Origin: Bacteroidota bacterium
GTDB lineage: Bacteria > Bacteroidota > Bacteroidia > B-17B0 > Aurantibacillaceae
Direction: 5' to 3'
Assembly (NCBI GenBank): GCA_021155905.1
Contig: JAJNBG010000004.1
Span: 62,001 to 126,000, forward strand
DNA length: 64,000 nt
The stretch's first letter is position 1; the number at the start of each line of letters is the position of its first letter. The notes beneath the pieces are model-generated. The model was not told the DNA's origin. It saw nothing but the letters and a program-made list of their open reading frames with translations, and did no database searches. The translations under genes and the position numbers were made by a program. Positions 11,508 to 20,237 of the stretch are shown piece by piece.

Positions 11508-11948
11508 ATGAAAAAAGCACTAATGATTATTTTCCTTGCTGCTGCAGGAATCGGCAACACTATCATGGCACAACAACCAAAAGTAGTGGTAAGCGACAAA
11601 ACAGGCTGGCACAAAATAGGAGAAACCACTGTTAAATTTGAAAAGGAGACAGATGAAGTAATGATCATGGGAGCAGATAAGTTTGCTTCACTTAAGTTTA
11701 AAGTAACAGATGCTGCAATCGATTTGATTAGCGCTGACGTTTACTATGATAATGGAACTTCTGAGAAAATAAACATTAACATGCCATTGAAAATGGCTGG
11801 AGAAACAAAAGTGTTTAATATCAAAGGTGGAGAACATGATTTGAAAAAAGTGGTTCTTACTTACAAAACACTTCCAAATTCAAAAGATCAGAAAGCACAT
11901 GTTGAAATTTGGGGTTTAAAAACTAATGCTGATAAAAATCACAAATAA
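11508..11948 (+). CDS. Small secreted protein, possibly DUF2541-like
   Basis: A 146-residue protein with a cleavable signal peptide (MKKALMIIFLAAAGIG, probable cleavage after IMAQ). The mature part is a beta-rich single domain with GWHKIGETTVKF, an ADKF.SLKFKV stretch, FNIKGGEHDLKKV and a terminal VEIWG. I associate this pattern with the periplasmic DUF2541/YaaI-like family, but from memory only. No catalytic motif is visible. It is a single-gene unit with its own composite promoter and a strong terminator, so it is probably controlled with the other genes carrying that motif. Confidence 0.8.
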   Translation: MKKALMIIFLAAAGIGNTIMAQQPKVVVSDKTGWHKIGETTVKFEKETDEVMIMGADKFASLKFKVTDAAIDLISADVYYDNGTSEKININMPLKMAGETKVFNIKGGEHDLKKVVLTYKTLPNSKDQKAHVEIWGLKTNADKNHK

Positions 11949-11986
11949 TATCAGGATATAACTTTAAAGAAGCTGTTTGTTTAGGG

Positions 11987-12022
11987 AAAAGCCATCTTAC
12001 GATTTTGTAAGGTGGCTTTTTT
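11987..12022 (+). terminator. Rho-independent terminator
   Basis: Stem AAGCCATCTTAC / GTAAGGTGGCTT with loop GATTTT followed by a T run, directly after the small secreted protein gene. Confidence 0.85.
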
Positions 12023-12105
12023 ATTTTGTAAACATCACATTAAACGGTCTATTTGTAATATCCCATTTTCCATTTGATAATATATTTACTTAAAAAATAG
12101 AGAAG

Positions 12106-13704
12106 ATGGACGATCAAAATTCAAAACCGTTTGACAGCAATGTTACCTCCGGAAAAAATAAACCATTTTGGATCACAAATGAGCCCAGTTTAAAATTCGA
12201 GAAATTAAACCAAAATGCTGTGACAGAAGTTTTGGTCATTGGTGGAGGGATTGCCGGATTAACAACAGCCTATTGTTTATTAAAAGCAGGAAAAAAAGTT
12301 ATACTGGTAGAAGATGGATACCTTGGCAGCGGCGAAACTGGCCGAACTACTGCTCACATTACCTGCGCATTAGACGATCGTTATTATAATCTGGAAAAAT
12401 TGTTTGGCAGAGCAAAAACCACTCTTATTGCCAATAGTCATATGGCCGCGATCCAATGGATAGAAAATACCATTCTGCATGAGAATATTGAATGTAATTA
12501 CAAAAGGGTAAACGGTTATTTGTTTCTAAGTGCAACCGATAAAAAAGGTTCTATCGAAAAAGAATTTGAATCCACCAAAAATGTGGGCCTGATCACAAAA
12601 ATGCTGAATTATGTTCCGGATATGAAATCGGAGGAAGGTGAATGGAGTATTGAATTCCCTGACCAGGGACAGTTTCATATTATGAAATACCTTAAAGGGT
12701 TGTCGGGTGCCATTATAAAAATGGGTGGGAAAATATATACTGAAACAAGAGCAGAAGATATTTCCTCTACCGGTATCAAAGCAAATGGTTTTGAAATTAA
12801 AGCGAACGACATAGTTGTTGCTACCAATACTCCAATAAATGATTGGGTAACCATGCATACTAAACAATGGCCTTATCGTACCTATGTCATTGGAGCAAAA
12901 ATTCCGAAAGGCACATTAAGCTATTCGTTGTGGTGGGATACAGGTGATATGGAATCAAAATGGATAAGTGAACCATATCATTATGTGAGAGTTGAGCCTT
13001 TTGATGAAAAGTATGATGTACTGATATCCGGAGGAGAGGATCATAAGGTTGGCCAGGCCGAGGCCGAAGATATTGCCGAAGAAGAGCGATATCTGAGGCT
13101 TGCTAAATGGACAAAAAAACGTTTTCCTGAAATGGGAGAGATTGAATACAAATGGTCGGGCCAGGTTTTGGAGCCAATAGATTCGCTTGCTTTTATAGGA
13201 AAAAATCCGGGTAATGACAATATCTATATTGTTACAGGGGATTCAGGAAATGGAATGACGCACGGGACATTGGGAGGCATCATTATTTCGGATTTAATTA
13301 CAGGGCGTGATAATCCTTGGGCTGCAATTTATGATCCGTCACGTATTACTTTAAAAACAACAGGGGATTATTTGCACGAAGCCGGAAATATGACAGCGCA
13401 GTATGTAGATTGGATCTCTGACGGAGATATTAAACAGGCTGAAAATTTAAAACCTGGACAGGGGGCAATCATTAGTTCAGGATTAAAAAAGATTGCTGTG
13501 TATAAGGATGAAAATAACGAGATACATGCATGCTCTGGTGTTTGCCCGCATCTGGGAGGAGTTTTACATTGGAATGATGATGAAAAGTCGTTTGACTGTC
13601 CCGTTCATGGTTCTCGTTTTACGGCTGATGGAAAAGTGATAAACGGGCCGGCCATATCAGATCTTAAAAAGATTGACATCCATCATGAAATCAATGTAAA
13701 ATAG
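12106..13704 (+). CDS. FAD-dependent oxidoreductase fused to a Rieske [2Fe-2S] domain
   Basis: 532 residues. The N-terminal DAO-type FAD domain has the dinucleotide fold VIGGGIAGLTTAY near residue 45 and GETGRTTAH, typical of amino-acid/glycine-oxidase-like enzymes. The C-terminal Rieske domain (about 430-530) has both ligand pairs: C480-x-H482 and C498-xx-H501. This fusion is known from the uncharacterised YhfW-like family, in which the iron-sulfur cluster presumably passes electrons to or from FAD; the substrate is unknown. No signal peptide, so cytoplasmic. Its upstream region has a TATATTTA -7 element (12081-12088) but no HCGAA box, unlike its neighbours. Confidence 0.93.
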   Translation: MDDQNSKPFDSNVTSGKNKPFWITNEPSLKFEKLNQNAVTEVLVIGGGIAGLTTAYCLLKAGKKVILVEDGYLGSGETGRTTAHITCALDDRYYNLEKLFGRAKTTLIANSHMAAIQWIENTILHENIECNYKRVNGYLFLSATDKKGSIEKEFESTKNVGLITKMLNYVPDMKSEEGEWSIEFPDQGQFHIMKYLKGLSGAIIKMGGKIYTETRAEDISSTGIKANGFEIKANDIVVATNTPINDWVTMHTKQWPYRTYVIGAKIPKGTLSYSLWWDTGDMESKWISEPYHYVRVEPFDEKYDVLISGGEDHKVGQAEAEDIAEEERYLRLAKWTKKRFPEMGEIEYKWSGQVLEPIDSLAFIGKNPGNDNIYIVTGDSGNGMTHGTLGGIIISDLITGRDNPWAAIYDPSRITLKTTGDYLHEAGNMTAQYVDWISDGDIKQAENLKPGQGAIISSGLKKIAVYKDENNEIHACSGVCPHLGGVLHWNDDEKSFDCPVHGSRFTADGKVINGPAISDLKKIDIHHEINVK

Positions 13705-13733
13705 TTCATGCCAAATCATATTCGATACGCTAT

Positions 13734-13796
13734 AGCTATCAAATGAACTTTGTTACCGAATTTTATTACGATAATTTGTTTTTGCGTGTAATTTTA
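13734..13796 (+). promoter_or_regulatory. Composite activator site plus -7 element for the repeat protein at 13.8 kb
   Basis: AGCTA, 17 nt, CCGAA, 28 nt, TAATTTTA, ending 27 nt before ATG 13824. It overlaps a possible upstream in-frame ATG at 13743, which argues for the downstream start. Confidence 0.75.
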
Positions 13797-13823
13797 AATT
13801 TAAGAATTTTAAAAATAAGCATT

Positions 13824-14429
13824 ATGAAAAAAATTACATTTTTATCCATTTCAGCATTGTTTTGTGCGTCAATTATTGTAGCACAGCCATCGGCAAGCAG
13901 TAGCAATGAACCAGTTAAAAAAGCAGTCAGTAAAGAGGACGCTAAAGCTGAAAAAGCATTTATGGAAAGGTATTACGCCATGAAAGAATCGTATCCGACT
14001 ATGAAGAACCTGCATGGAAATTATGCTGCTTCAGCTAACTCCATGGAAAAATATATCGAAAGATATTATGCGATAAAAGCCGCTTATCCCGATATGAAAA
14101 ATGGTCATGATAACTACGCGGGATCAGAGTATACTTTGGAAGAATTCGCGTCTCGATATTATGAAATTAAGGATACTTATGCTTCTATGGGGAATTACTA
14201 CGGCGATTATGCAGGGTCAAAAAAAACATTGCCTGAATTTATAAAACGTTACTATGAAATAAAGGATTCTTCACCGGCAATGACGGACAGTTTTGGCCAG
14301 TTTGCGGCATCTGATTACACTTTAACTGAATTTTCCAAGCGTTACTATGGCTTAAAAGCAAGTAAAACGGGTATGGACAATTGTTCAGCGGATTACGCCG
14401 GTTCAGCAAACAAACTTTCAAAACAATAG
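13824..14429 (+). CDS. Secreted protein of five 31-residue repeats
   Basis: 201 residues from ATG 13824. A signal peptide (MKKITFLSISALFCASIIVAQ) directly follows this Met, and the promoter lies just upstream, so the longer frame from 13743 is rejected. After a Lys/Glu-rich linker come five tandem repeats of 31 residues with the pattern [ER]RYYxxKxxxxxMxxxxxxYAxSxxxLxEF. The regular aromatic spacing suggests a repeated helix-turn-helix or short solenoid. I do not recognise a named family. The protein is probably periplasmic or at the surface. It is a single-gene unit ending in a terminator. Confidence 0.85.
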   Translation: MKKITFLSISALFCASIIVAQPSASSSNEPVKKAVSKEDAKAEKAFMERYYAMKESYPTMKNLHGNYAASANSMEKYIERYYAIKAAYPDMKNGHDNYAGSEYTLEEFASRYYEIKDTYASMGNYYGDYAGSKKTLPEFIKRYYEIKDSSPAMTDSFGQFAASDYTLTEFSKRYYGLKASKTGMDNCSADYAGSANKLSKQ

Positions 14430-14440
14430 AATCATTATAA

Positions 14441-14489
14441 TATTGAAAAGCCATCATCCGGTTACAAAAACCGATGGTGGTTTTTTACA
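14441..14489 (+). terminator. Rho-independent terminator
   Basis: Stem CCATCATCCGGTT / AACCGATGGTGG (one bulge, one wobble) followed by a T run, after the 31-residue-repeat gene. Confidence 0.75.
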
Positions 14490-14598
14490 TTTTATCTTAT
14501 AGTAAAGGGAATACATGCAAGGGTCCAAATACCATAACTGTTACCGTTATATTTTTAAGCGATTGGTTGGTTTATATAACCATTACATATAAAGTTTC

Positions 14599-14661
14599 GG
14601 CTAGCTAAAATCCACTATTAACGAATATTACAATAAAGTGTTCTCTTTACTTTTAGATTTG
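14599..14661 (+). promoter_or_regulatory. Composite promoter of the 14.7-21.9 kb polysaccharide operon
   Basis: GGCTA, 17 nt, ACGAA, 28 nt, TAGATTTG: a perfect match to the deduced consensus, ending 24 nt before ATG 14686. There is no TTTG-type -33 box between HCGAA and the -7 element. Confidence 0.82.
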
Positions 14662-14685
14662 CAATAAACTACTAATATCATTAAT

Positions 14686-15456
14686 ATGAAATCAGCAATT
14701 TACCATTCAGACAATACATCAGGTATAAAATTTAGATTATCATCAGGAAAAACGATTGGATTGATAGTCATATTTTTTATGATTCAGATGGGCGTAATTT
14801 ATGGTCAGAAAGTAACTTATGACAATTTTGAGGGAAGAAAATTTATCCATTATGGTGAAAGGACAGGTGTTCTGGATTCTTTGGCTAGAAATCCGGTAAT
14901 GGATTCAGTCAATAAAAGTCAGAAGTGTGCTTTTTATACCAGGAATGGAGCAAAGAAGTTTGATAATATTAAAATGTACGTGCATGGCAGATTAACCGGC
15001 GTTAATGAGTATGCAACTTATCTCGGCATTCCTCCCAGATTCAAAATCAAAGTGTATACTTCTGCACCCGCGGGAACATTAGTTGAAATATTAATTGGCA
15101 GCAAGAATGGAAATAATGATTATCCCGCTGGGACCAATAGCCAATACCAAACTTACACCACTAAAACAAATGCCTGGGAAGAGTTAGAATTCAAATTTTC
15201 TCAGGTTCCGCAGGGAAGTGAAACTGCGTTTGATCAAATTGATCAGGTAACTTTATTGTTCAATCCCAATTCTTCTACATCAGATACTTATTACTTTGAT
15301 GATATCACAGGCCCCGGCATAGTTGAAAAACAAGAGCCTATCGCCGCGCCGGTAACTCCGGAAATTAATAACGATTCTTCAAAAAAAACAGAATCACCTA
15401 AAAAAAACACCCCGGTTAAGAAAGAAAATCCAAATAAAAAATTAAGTAAGAATTAG
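14686..15456 (+). CDS. Secreted carbohydrate-binding-like protein
   Basis: 256 residues. A long N-region precedes a hydrophobic segment (about 23-37, TIGLIVIFFMIQMGVIYG) ending at a likely cleavage or anchor site. The rest (about 40-210) looks like a galactose-binding jelly roll: it opens with VTYDNFEGRKF and ends with YYFDDITGPG, a pattern seen in CBM-like modules where the last strand carries FDDI. The C-terminal 40 residues are Pro/Lys/Ser-rich and low in complexity, perhaps a cell-wall or polymer-contact tail. First gene of the glycan operon; no catalytic residues visible. Confidence 0.75.
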   Translation: MKSAIYHSDNTSGIKFRLSSGKTIGLIVIFFMIQMGVIYGQKVTYDNFEGRKFIHYGERTGVLDSLARNPVMDSVNKSQKCAFYTRNGAKKFDNIKMYVHGRLTGVNEYATYLGIPPRFKIKVYTSAPAGTLVEILIGSKNGNNDYPAGTNSQYQTYTTKTNAWEELEFKFSQVPQGSETAFDQIDQVTLLFNPNSSTSDTYYFDDITGPGIVEKQEPIAAPVTPEINNDSSKKTESPKKNTPVKKENPNKKLSKN

Positions 15457-15531
15457 TTAGTTCTTCCGACCAGGAAGTAAATTGACTTTATAATTAATAT
15501 GACTTAAGATCTCTAATTAAACAATAACGAT

Positions 15532-18021
15532 ATGCGCAGAAAAGAAAAACTTGCCTTTGGTTGGCCCGGAATTGATGCCAGATGGACTACCAGTGCTAAG
15601 AGCGCGGTTGGAACGTCTTTGAACTCAACCAGCAAAGTTTGGTACTCCATTAGCCACGGAATTTTAAACGAAATTTATTATCCACAGGTTGATCAAGCCT
15701 GCACCAGGGATTTAAGTTTAATTGTAACAGATGGAAAAGATTTTTTTTCAGAAGAACAATTTGATACTTCACACCAGATTAAGTATGTGGCGGATAGTGT
15801 TCCGGGATATCATATTACCAATTCATGTAACAATCACCATTATCGGATTGAGAAGGAAATAATTTCTGATCCGTCAAGAGACACGCTTCTTCAGCGTATT
15901 CATTTCTCTCCAATGAACAAGAAGCGGAAAGATTTCAAATTATTTATGCTTCTTGCTCCTCATCTTGGAAATTCAGGAGCCGGTAATACCGCGTGGGTTG
16001 GAGATTACAGAGGCTTACCGATGTTGTTCGCACAGCGTGGTGAAATCTCTCTTGCACTTGCATGTTCAATTCCCTGGAAGAGAGGTTCGGCCGGATTTGT
16101 TGGCACTTCAGATGGCTGGCAGGATTTAAATAAGCACAAGGAAATGTTATGGGAGTTTGAGCGGGCTGAAGGTGGAAACGTTGCGTTAACCGGCGAGTTT
16201 AATCTTGAAGAAAGTAATGGAAATAGTTTCGTTGTAGCCCTGGGTTTTGGAAGAAATCCGGAAGAAGCCGGTCAGCGTGCCCGCGCAAGTATATTTGAAA
16301 GTTTTGAGGCTGCGAAGGATTTGTTCATTTCAGAATGGGAAGGTTGGCACAAAAAATTGTATACAGTCGCAAATACAAAAAAAGATGCTCCGAAATATTT
16401 GAAAATAAGTGCTACCATGCTTCGGGTGCACGAATCTAAACGTCATCCCGGAGGATTAATCGCAAGTTTGTCTATTCCATGGGGTTTTAATAAAGGCGAT
16501 GATGATTTAGGAGGATATCATTTAGTTTGGCCTAGGGATATGGTTCAAACTGCCGGTGGAATGCTTGCGGCAAATGCCGGCAGAGATGCGAGAAGGGTTT
16601 TGAATTATTTAATGGTTACGCAGGAAGCTGATGGGCATTGGTCTCAGAATATGTGGCTGGATGGCGCTCCGTATTGGATAGGTATTCAAATGGATCAAAC
16701 TTCCTTGCCCATAATGCTGGTTGACCTGGTTAATCGCGAAACGAAATTAAGTGAGGTTGAGCAAAGACATTTCTGGCCAATGATTAAAAAAGCAGCCAGC
16801 TATCTTGCTATTAATGGCCCAAATACCGAACAGGACAGATGGGAAGAGAATGCGGGTTATTCTACATTTACTTTAGCCGTGGAAATTTCTGCTTTATTAA
16901 TCGCCGCTGAATACGCTGTTTTTAATAATGAACCTAAATTAGCTGAATTTTTAAGAGACACCGCAGATTCATGGAATTCCTGCATCGAAAGATGGACATA
17001 TGTTACAGGTTCAGATCTTGCCAAATTTGTTGGAGTAGATGGATACTATGTGCGTATTAGTTCAAAAGAAGTGATGGATTCTGATAATCCTGAAGCTGAT
17101 TTACTTCGTATTTCCAATCGTCCGCCCGGAGAAAATATTTGTCCTGCAAGTGAAATGGTAAGTCCTGATGCGCTGGCCTTGGTTCGGTATGGATTAAGAT
17201 CTGCTGACGATCCGAGAATTCTGAATACGATAAAGGTAATTGATGCTACCCTTAAGCTTGATAATCCATTAGGCCCTGTTTGGTACAGGTATAACCGTGA
17301 TGGATATGGTGAGCAGGTAGACGGACGGCCATTTAACGGTACCGGCATAGGAAGACCATGGCCTTTACTCACGGGTGAACGAGCTCATTATGAAGTTGCG
17401 GCGGGCAACTATAGCGAGGCAGAACGACTGATGAAAACCATGGAAAATTATGCTAATGAAACAGGATTATTTCCCGAACAAATATGGGATTCAGCGGATA
17501 TACCGCAATATGGCCTCTATTTGGGGAAAGCTTCAGGGTCCGCTATGCCATTAGTTTGGGCTCATGCAGAATACATAAAACTATGTCGTTCCATAAAATC
17601 AAAGAAAATATTTGATATGCCGAATCAAACTAAAGAGCGATATGTAAAGGAGAAAAAAACATCGAATCTTATCATTTGGAAGTTCAGTAATAAATACACT
17701 AATATTCCAAAAGGCTCAGTGCTCAGAATTCATTGCCTTGCATCAGCCATTGTGAAATGGACAACTAATAACTGGAAAACTTCTCATGATACTCACACCA
17801 TTGATTCGGGTATTGGTGTTCACTATGTCGATTTGCCAACCGATAAGCTGGCTAATGATCAGATGATAGATTTTACTTTTTACTGGAAAGATTCTAAAAA
17901 CTGGGAAAATAGGGACTATAGATTAAGTATTGAAAGGTTTAGGGAAAATAGTAATACGGAAGCTGGTACCGTAAATGGAAAAAAGATGCGCAACAAAACG
18001 AAAATTTACTATCCTTCTTAA
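15532..18021 (+). CDS. GH15 glucoamylase / glucodextranase-like alpha-glucan hydrolase
   Basis: 829 residues. The N-terminal beta-sandwich (about 1-270) has WYSISHGILNEIYYP and TRDLSLIVTDG, typical of bacterial glucoamylase/glucodextranase N domains. The GH15 (alpha/alpha)6 barrel (about 290-690) includes HLVWPRDMVQ and the RWEENAGYST segment with the acidic catalytic region. A C-terminal beta domain (about 720-800; VKWTTNNWKTSHDT) resembles a small starch-binding or Ig-like fold. Family members release glucose from the non-reducing ends of alpha-glucans. There is no signal peptide, so it is probably cytoplasmic and could act on glycogen, fitting the GT4/GH57 pair elsewhere in the window. Confidence 0.93.
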   Translation: MRRKEKLAFGWPGIDARWTTSAKSAVGTSLNSTSKVWYSISHGILNEIYYPQVDQACTRDLSLIVTDGKDFFSEEQFDTSHQIKYVADSVPGYHITNSCNNHHYRIEKEIISDPSRDTLLQRIHFSPMNKKRKDFKLFMLLAPHLGNSGAGNTAWVGDYRGLPMLFAQRGEISLALACSIPWKRGSAGFVGTSDGWQDLNKHKEMLWEFERAEGGNVALTGEFNLEESNGNSFVVALGFGRNPEEAGQRARASIFESFEAAKDLFISEWEGWHKKLYTVANTKKDAPKYLKISATMLRVHESKRHPGGLIASLSIPWGFNKGDDDLGGYHLVWPRDMVQTAGGMLAANAGRDARRVLNYLMVTQEADGHWSQNMWLDGAPYWIGIQMDQTSLPIMLVDLVNRETKLSEVEQRHFWPMIKKAASYLAINGPNTEQDRWEENAGYSTFTLAVEISALLIAAEYAVFNNEPKLAEFLRDTADSWNSCIERWTYVTGSDLAKFVGVDGYYVRISSKEVMDSDNPEADLLRISNRPPGENICPASEMVSPDALALVRYGLRSADDPRILNTIKVIDATLKLDNPLGPVWYRYNRDGYGEQVDGRPFNGTGIGRPWPLLTGERAHYEVAAGNYSEAERLMKTMENYANETGLFPEQIWDSADIPQYGLYLGKASGSAMPLVWAHAEYIKLCRSIKSKKIFDMPNQTKERYVKEKKTSNLIIWKFSNKYTNIPKGSVLRIHCLASAIVKWTTNNWKTSHDTHTIDSGIGVHYVDLPTDKLANDQMIDFTFYWKDSKNWENRDYRLSIERFRENSNTEAGTVNGKKMRNKTKIYYPS

Positions 18022-18033
18022 CGTGATACGAGA

Positions 18034-19206
18034 ATGAAAAAGAATAAGGTATATGGACTAATTCTGGGATTTCAGATATTCTGTCTGGTTCCGGGGTTTT
18101 CCATGACCTATTCTTTTGATGTACCGCAATCAAATGTTAGAGATTCCGCTTTGGCTTACGTTTCGTATGGGATTCAAAGAAATAATTTGAATAACTTTCA
18201 TGAGGCGATTGATTTTTTCACGAAAGCATTGGAAATTGATTCGGGACTAGTATCCGCTTATATCAACCGTGCCTTTGCGAAAAATAAATTAATGGATTAT
18301 CAAAGCGCGCTTGATGACTATAACAAGGCCTTGAAATTGGAACTAACCTGGGAGGAATCCTATGAAATTCATTTTAATAAAGGATTGACTCTTGTCTCCC
18401 TGAATAATCTTAAGGGTGCGATGGCAGGTTTCAATAACGCAATCAGAATTAAACCTGATTATGCTGATGCTTACTACAACAGGAGTATTCTTAGAGGGAT
18501 GGTAGGCGATTACCAGGGTGAATTGAAAGATATTGAGAAGGTTATTGCATTAAAGCCCAATGATGCAAACGCCTATAATAGCAGGGGAATAGTTAAGTCT
18601 ATTATGGGGTCTACTCAGGGTGCACTTGATGATTTTAATAAAGCTATAGAATTAGACAAATCCAGCATAGACAGTTATTTTAACAGGGCATTGATTTATT
18701 GCCACCAGAAAAAGTATCGTGAAGCGTTAAGTGACTTTAATATTGTTGTTCAGGTTAAAGCCGACGCGGAAGTTTTAAACAGGAGAGGTAATGTAAAATG
18801 CAGGTTAAAAGATTACAGGGGAGCAATTGAGGATTACAACCAATCTATAAAATTAAGGCCAGCTGACTACCTTGCATATCTTAATCGTGGACAATTGAAA
18901 TATGAATTGAAGGATTACCAGGCTGCTATTGATGATTACTCAATTGCAGTACAATTAAAGCCCGATTGCGCACTTATATACTATTATAGAGGATTGGCAA
19001 GAAAACAATTGAATGATCATAAAGGTGAAATTGAAGATTATTCATCTGCCATTGAATACAGACCAAATTATGAGGACGCTTATAAAGAGCGGGGCATTGC
19101 CAAATATGAGGTAGGTGACAAATCAGGCGGTTGCGAAGATCTCAATACCGCTGTAAAGTATGGAAGTGATGTTGCATACAGTTACCTCATTGAACATTGC
19201 AGATAA
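18034..19206 (+). CDS. TPR-repeat protein
   Basis: 390 residues with a hydrophobic N-terminal segment (signal peptide or anchor, residues 7-25) followed by roughly ten 34-residue tetratricopeptide repeats. The repeats show the usual A-Y-x-N-R-G/A and A-I-x-D-Y/F-x-x-A spacing, for example YKGAIEDYNQSIKLRP-type units. TPR solenoids are protein-binding scaffolds and are common partners in exopolysaccharide assembly (AlgK and BcsC style). The start is 12 nt after the glucoamylase stop and 37 nt before the barrel gene, consistent with one operon. Confidence 0.9.
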   Translation: MKKNKVYGLILGFQIFCLVPGFSMTYSFDVPQSNVRDSALAYVSYGIQRNNLNNFHEAIDFFTKALEIDSGLVSAYINRAFAKNKLMDYQSALDDYNKALKLELTWEESYEIHFNKGLTLVSLNNLKGAMAGFNNAIRIKPDYADAYYNRSILRGMVGDYQGELKDIEKVIALKPNDANAYNSRGIVKSIMGSTQGALDDFNKAIELDKSSIDSYFNRALIYCHQKKYREALSDFNIVVQVKADAEVLNRRGNVKCRLKDYRGAIEDYNQSIKLRPADYLAYLNRGQLKYELKDYQAAIDDYSIAVQLKPDCALIYYYRGLARKQLNDHKGEIEDYSSAIEYRPNYEDAYKERGIAKYEVGDKSGGCEDLNTAVKYGSDVAYSYLIEHCR

Positions 19207-19243
19207 AAAGAATTAATAATTAATCGGAATCCACTAAATAATT

Positions 19244-20224
19244 ATGCTTTTACCAACACTAACAAGAACTATATCAATATATACACGCAACCGTTTTTCC
19301 AGAATATGTATTTTCATTTTTGTTGCTCTTCTCTACAGGGGATATAATTTGTCCGCGCAAATCGTTATAGAAGAGGAGCCGAAACGATTATACTATGAGT
19401 TCGCGATAAAACGCATCAAAGATCCAAAAAAGTGGAACAACTTCAGGGACGTCTTCCATAAGGACAAGTTATTGATGGGGAAAAATAGAATTTTAGGAGG
19501 TATTTCATATAATACCGGTCGGGTTTTAGTTACAGGAGCTGACGGCAAGACCAAGGCAGAATATCGTCAGGCAATTGCTTTTAATACAAGAATCAGGTTT
19601 TACGAGCAATTCAGCTTCAATACTACCTTTTATCTTGATTTTAACCGACGGGCCTATGCGAGGTGGATCTCGGATTACTCTTATACTTTAGGAAGGTATC
19701 ACTACAAACTGTATAAATTTAATTATGGCTACGAAAATTATATGGATAATAAGTATTCAGATAACCGGCATCAGTTTTGGGAGAAGTTTTTAGAAGGATA
19801 TTATTTTCTTTCCTACAACTATGGTATATCTGAAGCATTTAGAAATAAGATTGCTTTTGATAACACCACAAACATCAAGCTGGTTCCTTTTGTTCGTTAT
19901 GCTTTTAGGTATAGAGACGAATTTGAACGGGAACATGGCAGTCCCGTCAACGGAAAAATGACTTTAGGTCTTGCGGCTCGCTATACCATCTACAAGAATA
20001 TTTATGTGGAGGGAGCGGCCTATTATTATACGGAAGAAGCCAAACGACAGCCATGGGACCCGGATTATTCTTATGGTTTCGGTTATTTTGACTGGCGCTC
20101 GTTTCGGCTTTCTTTGACATATGGTAACTGGGCAATCAACCGATGGCCCGGATCCAAAACTTATTACCCGGCATACGGTTTTCCTGACGGACAATTCAGA
20201 ATAGTCGCCAACTGGATTTGGTAG
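19244..20224 (+). CDS. Probable outer-membrane beta-barrel protein
   Basis: 326 residues: a signal peptide with a long basic N-region (hydrophobic core about 22-36, cleavage near LSAQ) and then alternating aromatic and polar residues typical of beta-barrel strands (FNTRIRFYEQFSFNTTFYLDF, RFRYAFRYRDEF-like runs). It ends in an aromatic residue (NWIW), matching the C-terminal signal recognised by the BAM machinery. I do not recognise a named family. Together with the TPR protein upstream it could form an exopolysaccharide export pore, but this rests on context only. Confidence 0.72.
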   Translation: MLLPTLTRTISIYTRNRFSRICIFIFVALLYRGYNLSAQIVIEEEPKRLYYEFAIKRIKDPKKWNNFRDVFHKDKLLMGKNRILGGISYNTGRVLVTGADGKTKAEYRQAIAFNTRIRFYEQFSFNTTFYLDFNRRAYARWISDYSYTLGRYHYKLYKFNYGYENYMDNKYSDNRHQFWEKFLEGYYFLSYNYGISEAFRNKIAFDNTTNIKLVPFVRYAFRYRDEFEREHGSPVNGKMTLGLAARYTIYKNIYVEGAAYYYTEEAKRQPWDPDYSYGFGYFDWRSFRLSLTYGNWAINRWPGSKTYYPAYGFPDGQFRIVANWIW

Positions 20225-20237
20225 AAAATAATATTTT

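Noticed and set aside
13743-13823. Upstream start of the 31-residue-repeat gene
   Set aside because: It overlaps the composite promoter and would bury the signal peptide 27 residues inside the protein.
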